Shown piece after piece: positions 1 through 7,210 of a stretch of DNA of 20,847 nucleotides. A program made the position numbers and the translations under genes. The stretch comes from Nitrososphaerales archaeon. Its GTDB lineage: Archaea > Thermoproteota > Nitrososphaeria > Nitrososphaerales > CADDZS01. Below the pieces are notes generated by a model that did not search any database, had not been told where the DNA came from, and saw only the letters and a program-made list of their open reading frames with translations. The stretch is from positions 1 through 20,847 of the forward strand of contig JASHXQ010000211.1 of NCBI GenBank assembly GCA_030043455.1, in the 5' to 3' direction. Each line of letters opens with the position of its first letter. Position 1 is the stretch's first letter.

Positions 1-92
1 AACACATCCGCCGATAGGACTGACCCAATCATGTTCCCGAGATGCGGTATATCAGAGGAATAGGGCCACGCTGAGGTTACTACCCACTTCAA
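1..92 (-). CDS. metG: Methionyl-tRNA synthetase, N-terminal fragment cut by the window edge
   Basis: Class I aminoacyl-tRNA synthetase that charges tRNA(Met) in the cytoplasm. Only the first 30 codons are visible. The translation contains [19 protein letters not shown], the first beta strand and the HIGH-type ATP-binding signature (here HLGN) typical of MetRS close to its N terminus. The reading frame is closed by a stop upstream, and the only usable initiator is TTG at 92-90, preceded by GGTGAG about nine bases before it. The rest of the gene lies beyond base 1. It follows S-adenosylhomocysteine hydrolase on the same strand, about 100 bases downstream. The fragment is short but the signature is distinctive. 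Confidence 0.85.
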   Translation of the reverse strand, partial: MKWVVTSAWPYSSDIPHLGNMIGSVLSADV

Positions 93-194
93 ATTGCTTT
101 TCTCACCAGGACTTTGCGCGAGATTGCATCCGTTCCTCCTCGCTCGTTAATACTCTTACGCTTCGGGAAATCTGATCACAGAGCCGCGAGTCGG

Positions 195-1427
195 TTAGTA
201 AGATTCAGTATACTTCTTTTGTTTCAATGTTAGATAATCGAGTCTTATTCCGAAACCTCGCAGAGCTAGACCGGTAATTGATGTGTCAATTTCTTTGGGG
301 AATTGCAACAAACGAGGTCTAGTATTCCGGAGCTCTTTCTCGTGTTCTACCAGGTAATACAAAGAGAGCAGCTGATTGGCAAAAGAGAGCTGCATCACTT
401 CTGGTGGATGCCCCTCCGCGGCAACCAAATTTGCCACCCTGCCATCGCAGAGCAAATAGAGGGCTTTCCTTTTTATTTCAAATCGGGTGACATATCTCCG
501 GACTTGTTTAGAGGCGCGTGCGGATTTTTTGAGCGAGACAACATCAATCTCGCGATCGAAGTGACCCATGTTTCCCAACACTGCACCATCTTTCATCATT
601 TCGAAATGTTCTTGTCGCAACACGTGGATCTGCCCAGTGCAAGTGAGAAAAATATCCCCTTCCGCCGCTGCCTCAATCATGGGTAGCACCTCGAATCCGT
701 CCAAATGAGCCTCGAGGGCTTTTACTCCATCCACCTCTGTTACGAGTACTCTCGCTCCCATTCCTCGGGCTCTCCGGGCGACTCCCATGCCAACCCAACC
801 GTATCCTGCGACCACCATGCATTTGCCCGCAACCAGTAGATCAGTGGCACGCATTAGACCATCTAGGGCGCTCTGCCCCGATCCGTACTTGTTGTCGAAA
901 ATATGCTTGGTTTGGGCTTCATTTACCGGAATAACTGGATAGCCTAGTTGTCCCCGGAGGTCAAGAGCACGAAGTCGTGAGGTCCCTGAAGTGGTCTCGT
1001 CCGTCCCTCCCCGGCAATTCGAAAGATTCAACCGGGAATAAGCTACGTGCAATTCTCCCCCGTCATCCATGATGAGCTCGGGATTCGATTGGGCAGCTTC
1101 CTCGATTATTTTTCGGTACTCCTCCGGAGTTTCACGACTTCTCCCAAAGACTTCGACGCCCTCGGATCGGAGGTATGCAACGATGTCATCTTGAGTCGAA
1201 AGTGGATTCGCTGCCACCAAGCGGATCCTCGCCCCAAAAGAATGAAGTGCTTCGATTAGTACTGCTGTTTCTTTCGAAATGTGAAGACTGGCCGCAAGAT
1301 ATATGTTAGCCAGCAGCTTTTTTCTCTCGTCTTTGGCTTGAAGGTGTTTGACCGCGAGCTCTAGAACCGGCATATGGCTTTTCGCCCATCCAAGGGAGAG
1401 GCGTCCTAACTTTTCTTCTTCAGACAA
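195..1427 (-). CDS. ahcY: S-adenosylhomocysteine hydrolase (adenosylhomocysteinase)
   Basis: NAD-dependent enzyme that splits S-adenosylhomocysteine, the product inhibitor of methyltransferases, into homocysteine and adenosine. The protein has 410 residues, a normal length for archaeal members, which lack some insertions of the longer bacterial enzymes. Visible signatures: SLHISKETAVLIEAL (about 47-61), DDGGEL (121-126), GGTDETTSG (140-148), the substrate and cofactor segment VNEAQTKHIFDNKYG (168-182), the dinucleotide fold VAGYGWVGMG (207-216), GHFDREID (288-295) and EGHP (338-341). The start is TTG at 1427; no ATG lies between the upstream in-frame stop and conserved sequence, and the next Met (residue 19) is already inside the conserved start of the fold. 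A TATA-like box about 30 bases upstream fits an almost leaderless mRNA. Nearby genes recycle another S-adenosylmethionine by-product. Confidence 0.95.
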   Translation of the reverse strand: MSEEEKLGRLSLGWAKSHMPVLELAVKHLQAKDERKKLLANIYLAASLHISKETAVLIEALHSFGARIRLVAANPLSTQDDIVAYLRSEGVEVFGRSRETPEEYRKIIEEAAQSNPELIMDDGGELHVAYSRLNLSNCRGGTDETTSGTSRLRALDLRGQLGYPVIPVNEAQTKHIFDNKYGSGQSALDGLMRATDLLVAGKCMVVAGYGWVGMGVARRARGMGARVLVTEVDGVKALEAHLDGFEVLPMIEAAAEGDIFLTCTGQIHVLRQEHFEMMKDGAVLGNMGHFDREIDVVSLKKSARASKQVRRYVTRFEIKRKALYLLCDGRVANLVAAEGHPPEVMQLSFANQLLSLYYLVEHEKELRNTRPRLLQFPKEIDTSITGLALRGFGIRLDYLTLKQKKYTESY

Positions 1428-1453
1428 ACAAGTGTCCCGAAACTTTCAGTGGT

Positions 1454-1461
1454 GTTAAAAA
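1454..1461 (-). promoter_or_regulatory. TATA-like box of the S-adenosylhomocysteine hydrolase gene
   Basis: On the minus strand the sequence reads TTTTTAAC, centred about 30 bases before the TTG start. With the usual archaeal spacing of about 25-27 bases from TATA box to transcription start, the mRNA would begin within a few bases of the start codon. This is inferred from sequence and spacing only. Confidence 0.4.
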
Positions 1462-1537
1462 CTGAATTCCACGAAAGATCACATGAATCTCGGTTCAATG
1501 TCCTAGATAGAATCATTCGCAATTGATAAAAATAGAA

Positions 1538-1807
1538 ATGGCCTCTGACGCTTCTAGCATGTCTACTGAAGATGAGCTGGCAAAGAACCTGAAGCGATTA
1601 ACGTGGCAATCCGAGAATTGTCTATCTTGTGTCTATTTCCACCCTAACGATGTCTTGAATGCGGACATTCTTGAACATGGCGCATGCACGCATCCGAAAA
1701 TCAAACCCTTCGACCTTATCGTCTCAGGTAGGGACTGGTGCAATCTTTACGTGGAAATGCCCCAAAAGACGATCGACGCGTTGCAAGAGCACGCATCTGC
1801 GGAATAG
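1538..1807 (+). CDS. Small four-cysteine protein, possible metal-binding domain
   Basis: I do not recognise a named family with certainty. From the ATG at 1538 the protein has 89 residues. After an acidic N terminus it carries NCLSCVYFHP (27-36), GACTHPK (48-54) and RDWCNLY (65-71), giving Cys28, Cys31, Cys50 and Cys68, with His35 and His52 nearby. The spacing C-x2-C-x18-C-x17-C with an aromatic residue near the last Cys is typical of small zinc or iron-sulfur folds, so metal binding is likely but unproven. There is no signal peptide or membrane segment. An in-frame TTG at 1523 would add five residues. The gene is divergent from the S-adenosylhomocysteine hydrolase gene and ends six bases before the convergent adenine phosphoribosyltransferase gene. 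The Cys pattern supports a real gene. Confidence 0.75.
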   Translation: MASDASSMSTEDELAKNLKRLTWQSENCLSCVYFHPNDVLNADILEHGACTHPKIKPFDLIVSGRDWCNLYVEMPQKTIDALQEHASAE

Positions 1808-1813
1808 ATCGGC

Positions 1814-2359
1814 CTATTTTTCGTAGTGCACCAGTGACAGCACCTCGTACTCCTGGAGCTTCTTTCTCCCTTTCAGGAAATCAAGCTCGACGATAAAAGC
1901 AAGCCCGACTATCTTTCCACCCAATTTTTCTACGAGCTTCGAGGTAGCTTCTGCAGTACCTCCAGTGGCAAGGAGATCATCAACGATCGCGACGCGTTGC
2001 CCCTTTCTGATGCCATCCCGATGCATTTCGATGAACTCCGTCCCGTACTCGAGGGTGTATTCCACTGAGACCTTCGTGAAGGGCAGCTTACCCTTTTTTC
2101 TTGCGGGGACGAACCCGACACCGAGATTGTAAGCAACAGGCGCGCCAATCGCGAAGCCACGAGCTTCGATCCCTACAATGCTATCAATTCTCTTTCGAGA
2201 AAAATGGGCTGTTAGAGCGTCGATCACAAACCGGAAAGCCTCCGGATCCTTCAGTAGAGTCGTGACATCAATGAAATTGACACCCTCTTTTGGCCAGTCG
2301 GGGATTACTCGGAGGCTGCGTTTCAGATCGAATTTAGTGATGGTACGGCGCTTCCGCAC
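1814..2359 (-). CDS. apt: Adenine phosphoribosyltransferase
   Basis: Type I phosphoribosyltransferase that converts adenine and PRPP to AMP and pyrophosphate in purine salvage. The 181-residue protein has the family opening IPDWPKEGVNFIDVTTLL (about 19-36), IVGIEARGFAIGAPVA (61-76) and the PRPP-binding loop VAIVDDLLATGGTA (123-136), with the two adjacent acidic residues and the following small residues intact. Length is normal for the family. The start is GTG at 2359; an in-frame stop lies about 13 codons upstream and no ATG is available in between. It lies 46 bases downstream of the methylthioadenosine phosphorylase gene on the same strand. That fits an operon in which the phosphorylase releases adenine and this enzyme recaptures it. 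Confidence 0.94.
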   Translation of the reverse strand: MRKRRTITKFDLKRSLRVIPDWPKEGVNFIDVTTLLKDPEAFRFVIDALTAHFSRKRIDSIVGIEARGFAIGAPVAYNLGVGFVPARKKGKLPFTKVSVEYTLEYGTEFIEMHRDGIRKGQRVAIVDDLLATGGTAEATSKLVEKLGGKIVGLAFIVELDFLKGRKKLQEYEVLSLVHYEK

Positions 2360-2405
2360 GAAGATCTGCTTTTTTGAATCCTCTATCTAAGAATTGAGGG
2401 AGCGA

Positions 2406-3215
2406 TTAGAGCACTGCCCCCGACAGCGCATTAGCGCAACCACAAGATCTCTCCTTGGGAAGAGTCTCGATTGTGTCCAGAATTATTCGCTTCGCGCTCT
2501 CGATATTGTTCCGCAGAGTCTCCGAAACCTCTGTTGCACTGACGGGCTTTTCCGCCCATACGTCAAAATCTGTCACCATAGAAACCGATGCGTAGCACAT
2601 CTGTGCCTCCCTAGCAAGAATAGCCTCTGGGTACAGAGTCATCCCCACAATGTCTGCCCCCCAATTGCGAAAAAGTCTGGATTCGGCTCGACTCGAGAAG
2701 CGTGGCCCATTGATACAGACATAGGTCCCACCCGAGTGGACTTTGATCCCGAGCCTATTCGCCGACCCTTCGTAGTTTTTTCTCATTTCAGAGCAAAAAG
2801 GATCCGCGGAGGAAACATGGACCACTTGTCCCGCCTCGAAGAAAGTATCAGCGCGATTCTTTGTTCGATCGATGAATTGATCGGGAATGACAAAGTTGCC
2901 TGGTCTAAGCTCCTCACGTAGACTCCCGACGGAGGATACGCTAATGATCCTCTCCACTCGAAGCTGTTTTAGGGCGTGAACGTTGGCCCTGTAATTTATC
3001 ATGTGTGGAGGGATCGAATGGTCACGACCATGTCTTGGGAGAAAAGCAACTCTTTCGTTGCCGTGGAAGCCGATCGACAAAAAGGGAGAGGTCTGTCCGT
3101 AGGGAGTGAATATTTTGATGTCCTTCGAATCTAGGAAGATTTTGGGATCGTAGACTCCCGTTCCGCCAATAATCGCAATGCGAGCGGTCTCATCCGGCGG
3201 ATCTATGAGACTCAT
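2406..3215 (-). CDS. mtnP: S-methyl-5'-thioadenosine phosphorylase
   Basis: Phosphorolytic enzyme of the purine nucleoside phosphorylase/MTAP family. It releases adenine and methylthioribose-1-phosphate from methylthioadenosine, a by-product of S-adenosylmethionine use. The 269-residue protein begins at ATG 3215 and shows IIGGTGVYD (15-23), LPRHGRDHSIPPHMINYRAN (59-78), PDQFIDRTKNRADTFF (111-126), GGTYVCINGPRFSSRAES (162-179), GMTLYPEAILAREAQMCYA (191-209) and VTDFDVW (214-220), the phosphate- and nucleoside-binding blocks of the MTAP branch. The GMT and VTDFD blocks favour MTAP over plain inosine phosphorylase, though substrate preference cannot be fixed from sequence. The C terminus carries a CGC motif (258-260); paired cysteines there occur in thermophilic relatives. 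Confidence 0.92.
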   Translation of the reverse strand: MSLIDPPDETARIAIIGGTGVYDPKIFLDSKDIKIFTPYGQTSPFLSIGFHGNERVAFLPRHGRDHSIPPHMINYRANVHALKQLRVERIISVSSVGSLREELRPGNFVIPDQFIDRTKNRADTFFEAGQVVHVSSADPFCSEMRKNYEGSANRLGIKVHSGGTYVCINGPRFSSRAESRLFRNWGADIVGMTLYPEAILAREAQMCYASVSMVTDFDVWAEKPVSATEVSETLRNNIESAKRIILDTIETLPKERSCGCANALSGAVL

Positions 3216-3249
3216 AATCCGAATTTCGGCTCTGCCTGTTTAGATTTGA

Positions 3250-3257
3250 CTTTTAGA
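3250..3257 (-). promoter_or_regulatory. TATA-like box of the methylthioadenosine phosphorylase/adenine phosphoribosyltransferase operon
   Basis: On the minus strand TCTAAAAG lies about 39 bases before the ATG at 3215. It would place transcription start near 3228, with a leader of about 12 bases that contains an 11-base palindrome. A second AT-rich stretch near 3271-3283 could serve instead. Inferred from sequence only. Confidence 0.3.
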
Positions 3258-3270
3258 ATTACCGCTTCGC

Positions 3271-3279
3271 TTATATCTA
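3271..3279 (+). promoter_or_regulatory. TATA-like box upstream of the DUF424 gene
   Basis: TTATATCTA on the plus strand would place transcription start near 3300. That lies downstream of the first in-frame TTG (3289), which is therefore unlikely to be the start codon and makes a later TTG more plausible. Confidence 0.4.
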
Positions 3280-3354
3280 AAATTCGAGTTGAGGATCAGA
3301 AAAATTCCCCACTTATGTTTGAGGGACAGGATCAGATCAAGAGGAAAACGAAGC

Positions 3355-3669
3355 TTGCACAGCGAAAAACAGTACATCGCTCGCACGATCAAGTACGCAA
3401 ACACCATCTTGCTGAACATTTGTGACGAGGAGCTTCTTGGAAAGACAGTCAAAGGGGGGAAGATCGACATGGAAATTTCGAGGGAGTATTTTGGGGGGGA
3501 TCTCGTAAGCGAAGATGAGGCAATCAACTTGGTTCGTGCTTCGAGTATTGTGAATCTCGCCGGGACCAGAATTGTGGGAAAGGTACTAGATGAGAAGCTT
3601 GCGTCAGAAAGAGCAGTGAAAAAAGTGGGCCCTGTCTCGTTTCTTATGATCTACAAGTTTTCGAACTGA
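3355..3669 (+). CDS. DUF424 family protein
   Basis: Small archaeal protein of the DUF424 family; its function is not established. The core reads ILLNICDEELLGKTVKGGKI, then EISREYFGGDLVSEDEAINL and a segment with SIVNLAGTRIVGKVLDEKLA, which matches the family pattern of a strand, the CDEELLGKT block, an F/YGG turn and a helical repeat. The frame is open from TTG 3289, but sequence before residue 30 of that version does not look like the family. A TATA-like box at 3271-3279 places the mRNA start near 3300. TTG at 3355, preceded by AGAGG about nine bases upstream, gives about 104 residues and is preferred; TTG 3319 is a second option. The gene is divergent from the methylthioadenosine phosphorylase gene. 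Confidence 0.8.
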   Translation: MHSEKQYIARTIKYANTILLNICDEELLGKTVKGGKIDMEISREYFGGDLVSEDEAINLVRASSIVNLAGTRIVGKVLDEKLASERAVKKVGPVSFLMIYKFSN

Positions 3670-3745
3670 GCTCTGTCCTTTCCTTGCCGAAACATCTCGA
3701 TAATCTATAGCCGATTATATCGCCCCAACGAGCAAACTGCACGAT

Positions 3746-3803
3746 ACAGCTTCTCAAAAGCTTAAAGAAAGCTGTGGACCAAAGCCTATCTTACATCGGT
3801 CCA
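3746..3803 (+). repeat. Two neighbouring inverted repeats before the PDCD5-like gene
   Basis: ACAGCTT (3746-3752) pairs with AAGCTGT (3769-3775) around the TATA-like box. TGGACC (3775-3780) pairs with GGTCCA (3798-3803) just before the TTG start at 3809. The repeats are exact and adjacent, sharing base 3775. They could be operator sites or an mRNA hairpin; short repeats also arise by chance, so a role is uncertain. Confidence 0.45.
3758..3767 (+). promoter_or_regulatory. TATA-like box upstream of the PDCD5-like gene
   Basis: AAGCTTAAAG lies about 45 bases before the TTG start at 3809. It would put transcription start near 3788-3790 and give a leader of about 20 bases. It sits inside a 7-base inverted repeat (3746-3752 with 3769-3775). 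An alternative AT-rich stretch is at about 3713-3720. Inferred from sequence only. Confidence 0.35.
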
Positions 3804-3808
3804 AAGTT

Positions 3809-4246
3809 TTGTCAGATTCAGCCATAGACAAGTCGGGGAACAAGTCCGACGAAGACCTTGACATGAAAATGCTCCAAGCCAAGAGAATGGTGGAGCTGAG
3901 GAAACGCATGAATCAAGAGCTAGCAAAAAAAACAGAGCAGGAACAGCGGGCCGAACGGCTAAAGAATCAACCTACAGACCGAGAAGTATTGCTTCGGGCT
4001 CTGAAAGACAGGGGTGATGAGGTTCTCCGCGCAGCTGAGGCTGCATATCCGCGAGAAATGAAAATAATGATTCCTCAGCTGGCTTCTCTCATAAGACAAG
4101 GCAAGGTTATGACTATTAGCGGCGGAGAATTATTGCAATTCTTCCGTTCCACGGGGATGCGGGTGAGTGTAAGTACGTCGATCTCGGTGGAAGATCATGG
4201 CAAGTTTGTCAGCCTCTCAGATAAGCTGAAGCAGGAACGGTACTAG
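3809..4246 (+). CDS. PDCD5-like (TFAR19) DNA-binding protein
   Basis: The 145-residue protein resembles the archaeal PDCD5/TFAR19 family, small nucleic-acid-binding helical proteins of uncertain cellular role. It begins with a long charged helix (residues 18-55, rich in Lys, Arg, Glu and Gln). The family core follows: a segment from DREVLLRAL to AAYPREMKIMIPQLASLIRQ (57-97), GKVMTISGGELLQFF (98-112) and a basic, beta-prone tail (113-145). The match is by pattern (helix, Pro, helix, then the GK...LLQFF end) rather than by strong identity, and the tail is longer than in many members of about 115 residues. The TTG start at 3809 is chosen because no ATG precedes the charged helix. Its stop abuts the stop of the convergent kinase gene at 4247. 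Confidence 0.7.
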   Translation: MSDSAIDKSGNKSDEDLDMKMLQAKRMVELRKRMNQELAKKTEQEQRAERLKNQPTDREVLLRALKDRGDEVLRAAEAAYPREMKIMIPQLASLIRQGKVMTISGGELLQFFRSTGMRVSVSTSISVEDHGKFVSLSDKLKQERY

Positions 4247-5200
4247 TTATTTTTCAAATTGAATTTGAACACGTAACGATTCGGTTTCTACCTCAGGTTT
4301 GGAGAGCACTGCTTTCTGAATTCCATAATTTCGCACCGCCAGGGTACTTGCAGTGACCGCGAAAGCTAATGCCCTTTCGAGATCGCCCGTTTCCGTGAAT
4401 CTTGCGGCGAAGGAGGATAGCATGATGTCGCCTGCTCCCGTCGTATCCGCCACTTTCACATTGAAAGGTGATGCTCTCAAGCGGAGTTCCCCACGTTCAT
4501 AAACCTCGACATGAGAAGGACCCGAAGTAACTAGAAGTGTATTCACGAATTTGGACAGTTGGCTGATTGCGGAATCTTTGTTGCTCATGCCTGACCAAGC
4601 TCCCAGTTCTTCTTGATCCGCCTTCAAAACATCGACCCCTGCGAGAGATGAGATATCTAGCCCAGACCTCATTCCTACTTCGCCGGTCTTTTTGTCAAAC
4701 CTCCTTACGAATCCCTGGGAGTCGACGCAAACATACTCGAACTCCTTCGAGATTCTTTCTAAGAGTGGAAGAGAAATCTCCCCAGCGACCGGATTTAGCA
4801 CAAGAGCTCTTGAGACCGAAGGATCAGTCAAGTATGCCCCAAAATCTCCTATGCTCAACTCCCTGCATCTAGCTGCGAGCCAAAGGCGTCGGTGCTCTCC
4901 CGACCGATCTATTCTGTAACTGGTTGTCTTGAAGCCAGGAGAGACCCACCTGTAGACGTTGATGCCAGTCTTATCTTTGATTATGCGAGCGTACTCGTCT
5001 GGAAGATCTTCCCCGACATGTGTTACGATCTCCGGCTTGTAACCTAAACTCGCGAGGGCGATCGATGAGTAAGATGGAGCTCCTCCAAGAGCCTTCCGAG
5101 GGATTGTTTGGCCAGGCTGATCTATGATTGCATCTACCACAATATGACCTGCGATGATTATCCCAAAATCCAGACCGCGGTTCTTTTCATCCTCGCCCAT
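4247..5200 (-). CDS. PfkB family carbohydrate or nucleoside kinase
   Basis: Ribokinase-fold kinase that phosphorylates a sugar or nucleoside with ATP. About 317 residues from ATG 5200. Visible blocks: the N-terminal strand GIIIAGHIVVD; the substrate-side motif LGGAPSYSSIALASLG; THVGEDLPDEYA; the C-terminal PfkB signature VADTTGAGDIMLSSFAA (about 250-266), with the GAGD anion hole and catalytic Asp intact. The two-Gly GGAPSY motif fits the ribokinase/adenosine kinase group, but the substrate cannot be told. GTG 5212 is in frame, but GAGGTGG at 5209-5215 is a strong ribosome binding site for ATG 5200 and overlaps that GTG. The gene begins 75 bases downstream of the threonyl-tRNA synthetase stop on the same strand and may be cotranscribed with it. 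Confidence 0.88.
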   Translation of the reverse strand: MGEDEKNRGLDFGIIIAGHIVVDAIIDQPGQTIPRKALGGAPSYSSIALASLGYKPEIVTHVGEDLPDEYARIIKDKTGINVYRWVSPGFKTTSYRIDRSGEHRRLWLAARCRELSIGDFGAYLTDPSVSRALVLNPVAGEISLPLLERISKEFEYVCVDSQGFVRRFDKKTGEVGMRSGLDISSLAGVDVLKADQEELGAWSGMSNKDSAISQLSKFVNTLLVTSGPSHVEVYERGELRLRASPFNVKVADTTGAGDIMLSSFAARFTETGDLERALAFAVTASTLAVRNYGIQKAVLSKPEVETESLRVQIQFEK

Positions 5201-5208
5201 GAGATCTT

Positions 5209-5215
5209 CCACCTC
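5209..5215 (-). promoter_or_regulatory. Ribosome binding site that decides the PfkB kinase start
   Basis: GAGGTGG on the minus strand lies eight bases before the ATG at 5200. It matches the archaeal anti-Shine-Dalgarno sequence well and supports ATG 5200 over GTG 5212. Strong sites like this are rare in the window. Confidence 0.6.
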
Positions 5216-5275
5216 AAGAATTTGGAGGATAGAAGTTACAGGGCAATGAAGAGACTTTCGACGCCGTCTAAATGC

Positions 5276-7180
5276 CTAGGAGCTCATCTCGAATGAAGCT
5301 CTGCGAGAGAGGAATTTGGGAAGGGGGAGTGGCGCCGTCGGCCTTCCTCCGGACGCAGTAGAAATTTCTTTCTTCAATTCCGAGGAGCTCATTTGTCTCT
5401 CCCCTGTAGCGCGGATTCTCACCATGAAGGTAGAAGGATTTTGATCCTCTTTCTCCCCGACGACAATGATGTAAGGCACCCATTCCTTTTCAGCGTCGCG
5501 AATCCTTCTGCCCACGCTTTCCTCTCTATCATCAAGGTCGACTCGGATGTGGGATGTTTCAAAATCCTCGGAGATTAACTTGCTAGCATCTACAAATTTC
5601 TGGGAGACCGGTATCAACCTGATCTGCGAGGGGCATAACCACAAGGGGAGAGTTCCCACCTTACCCGTCGCTAGCATTTTCCCGGCATTTTCCAATAAAC
5701 CGAAGATGACTCGCTCAATAGCTCCAGAAGGAGAGTTGTGCAAGATCATGGGAGTTTCCTTTTTTCCTGTTTCGTCAACATATTGGATCCCATATCGTTC
5801 TGCGTTCTCGATGTCGATCTGGTCTGTAGACAACGCAGATGCCTTGTCGAGATTGTCGATGTAATTGAATTCCCACTTTAGCACAAAGTAGAAGATTCTC
5901 TCCCTCCACATTTCGACTATTGCGGGACGGCCATGCATCTTGATTAGCGAGGCAATGAAGCTCTTGTTCTCCCTGTAAAATTCTTCAGTAAAACGGATAG
6001 CCAACTCATAGTCTGAGCTAGCAAAACCAATCTCCCGAAGAACACTCTGAGATAGCTCGAAACGTTTGGGGAATTCCTCTTTTGCCTGCTCCATATTCCG
6101 AACAATGGCGTGACAATCAGGCATCGTGAAAGCTCTTAACCGCCTCAAACCGACGAGCTCACCGCTCTTCTCTCTCCGGAAAGAGTATCTGGTGAGTTCG
6201 TAAAGCTTCAGCGGCAACTGTTTGTACGTGAGCTGCAGATCCTTTGCTATCAGAAACTGGCCGAAACAGGCTGCAAACCGAAGAAAATACTCCTTTTCAT
6301 CAGATTTTACAATGTACTGTCTTGCCGGAAAACGATTCAGATAGCTAGCAAGTGCCGGATGCTCCAAATCGTACATGATGGGAGTTTCGACCTCTACCCC
6401 GCCATACTCCTGCACTCTCTGGGTGACGTATTTCTCCAAAAGAGACTTCACCATCCTACCTTTCGGGTAAAAGCGCATGTTTCCCGGATCTGAAGCAGGT
6501 TCATAATCCACGAGCCCCAACTTTTTCATCAAGTTGACGTGAGGAGGCACTTGCTGAACCGCCCTAACTTTGGCGGTCTCATAGTTTTTCAGCTTCTCCA
6601 GTTGCTTCTGCTTGGAAAAGTCATATTCAGCCACTGGGGTCAGGCTGCCCTCAAGATCAATGACGTACCACTGGGAGCGAAGAGTGTCCTCAGCTTTGAG
6701 AGCGGCCGATACTACTTCCTCCTTCTTTCCTGATTTCTCTCCAAGACCCAGTGATGCAATCGGCTCAAAGTATTTGGATTGTTCAGCAAGTGGATGGCCT
6801 TTGACTTTCATGGAGAACGCCTTGTTCCAACCGAAGGGCACGTGGTGAACCGTTACGCCCATCCCCTCGATTCTCGTCTCTAGTTTCGCAAGTACTTCCT
6901 TCGCCGAAGTGGGCGAAGCGAGATGATTGCTTAGATGTGCGTAAGGATACAAGACAAACGAATCACATTTCAGCTGGTTCCGGGCTTTCTCTACTTCCAA
7001 TACACACTGCTCGACAACAGAGTCATCGTCACCTTCTTCGACACTTACGAGAAGGAGCACGGAATTGCGGATTAGTCGCGTCTCGGTGGGGGTCTCTTCC
7101 GCGCTCGGAATTTCTTTCTTGATCGGCTTGTACTCTATTTCATCACAGTGGAGTTGCAGAATTTTCAGGGAAAGTCGCAC
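5276..7180 (-). CDS. thrS: Threonyl-tRNA synthetase, archaeal type
   Basis: Class II synthetase that charges tRNA(Thr) and clears mischarged seryl-tRNA. The 634 residues comprise an archaeal-type N-terminal editing domain related to D-aminoacyl-tRNA deacylase (about 1-145, with LQLHCDEIEY at 8-17 and FVLYPYAHLS at 75-84), a catalytic domain (about 210-515) and an anticodon-binding domain (about 516-610). Motif 2 is YSFRREKSGELVGLRRLRAF (332-351). Motif 3 contains HNSPSGAIERVIFG (481-494). The expected zinc ligands are Cys305, His357 and His481. The start is GTG 7180, and the N terminus aligns with the usual start of archaeal enzymes, allowing a few extra residues. It follows a 67-residue zinc-finger-like gene after 30 bases. 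Confidence 0.96.
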   Translation of the reverse strand: MRLSLKILQLHCDEIEYKPIKKEIPSAEETPTETRLIRNSVLLLVSVEEGDDDSVVEQCVLEVEKARNQLKCDSFVLYPYAHLSNHLASPTSAKEVLAKLETRIEGMGVTVHHVPFGWNKAFSMKVKGHPLAEQSKYFEPIASLGLGEKSGKKEEVVSAALKAEDTLRSQWYVIDLEGSLTPVAEYDFSKQKQLEKLKNYETAKVRAVQQVPPHVNLMKKLGLVDYEPASDPGNMRFYPKGRMVKSLLEKYVTQRVQEYGGVEVETPIMYDLEHPALASYLNRFPARQYIVKSDEKEYFLRFAACFGQFLIAKDLQLTYKQLPLKLYELTRYSFRREKSGELVGLRRLRAFTMPDCHAIVRNMEQAKEEFPKRFELSQSVLREIGFASSDYELAIRFTEEFYRENKSFIASLIKMHGRPAIVEMWRERIFYFVLKWEFNYIDNLDKASALSTDQIDIENAERYGIQYVDETGKKETPMILHNSPSGAIERVIFGLLENAGKMLATGKVGTLPLWLCPSQIRLIPVSQKFVDASKLISEDFETSHIRVDLDDREESVGRRIRDAEKEWVPYIIVVGEKEDQNPSTFMVRIRATGERQMSSSELKKEISTASGGRPTAPLPLPKFLSRRASFEMSS

Positions 7181-7210
7181 TCCGGCTTGCTATTTTAGGT
7201 CAGAACGGCC

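Noticed and set aside
2394..2921. 175-residue open frame on the plus strand opposite methylthioadenosine phosphorylase
   Set aside because: It mirrors the conserved enzyme gene, and its composition (many Cys, His, Arg, Ser) is that of a shadow frame.
3289..3354. A longer DUF424 protein starting at TTG 3289
   Set aside because: The TATA-like box at 3271-3279 is too close for this TTG to be in the mRNA, and the added residues do not look like the family.
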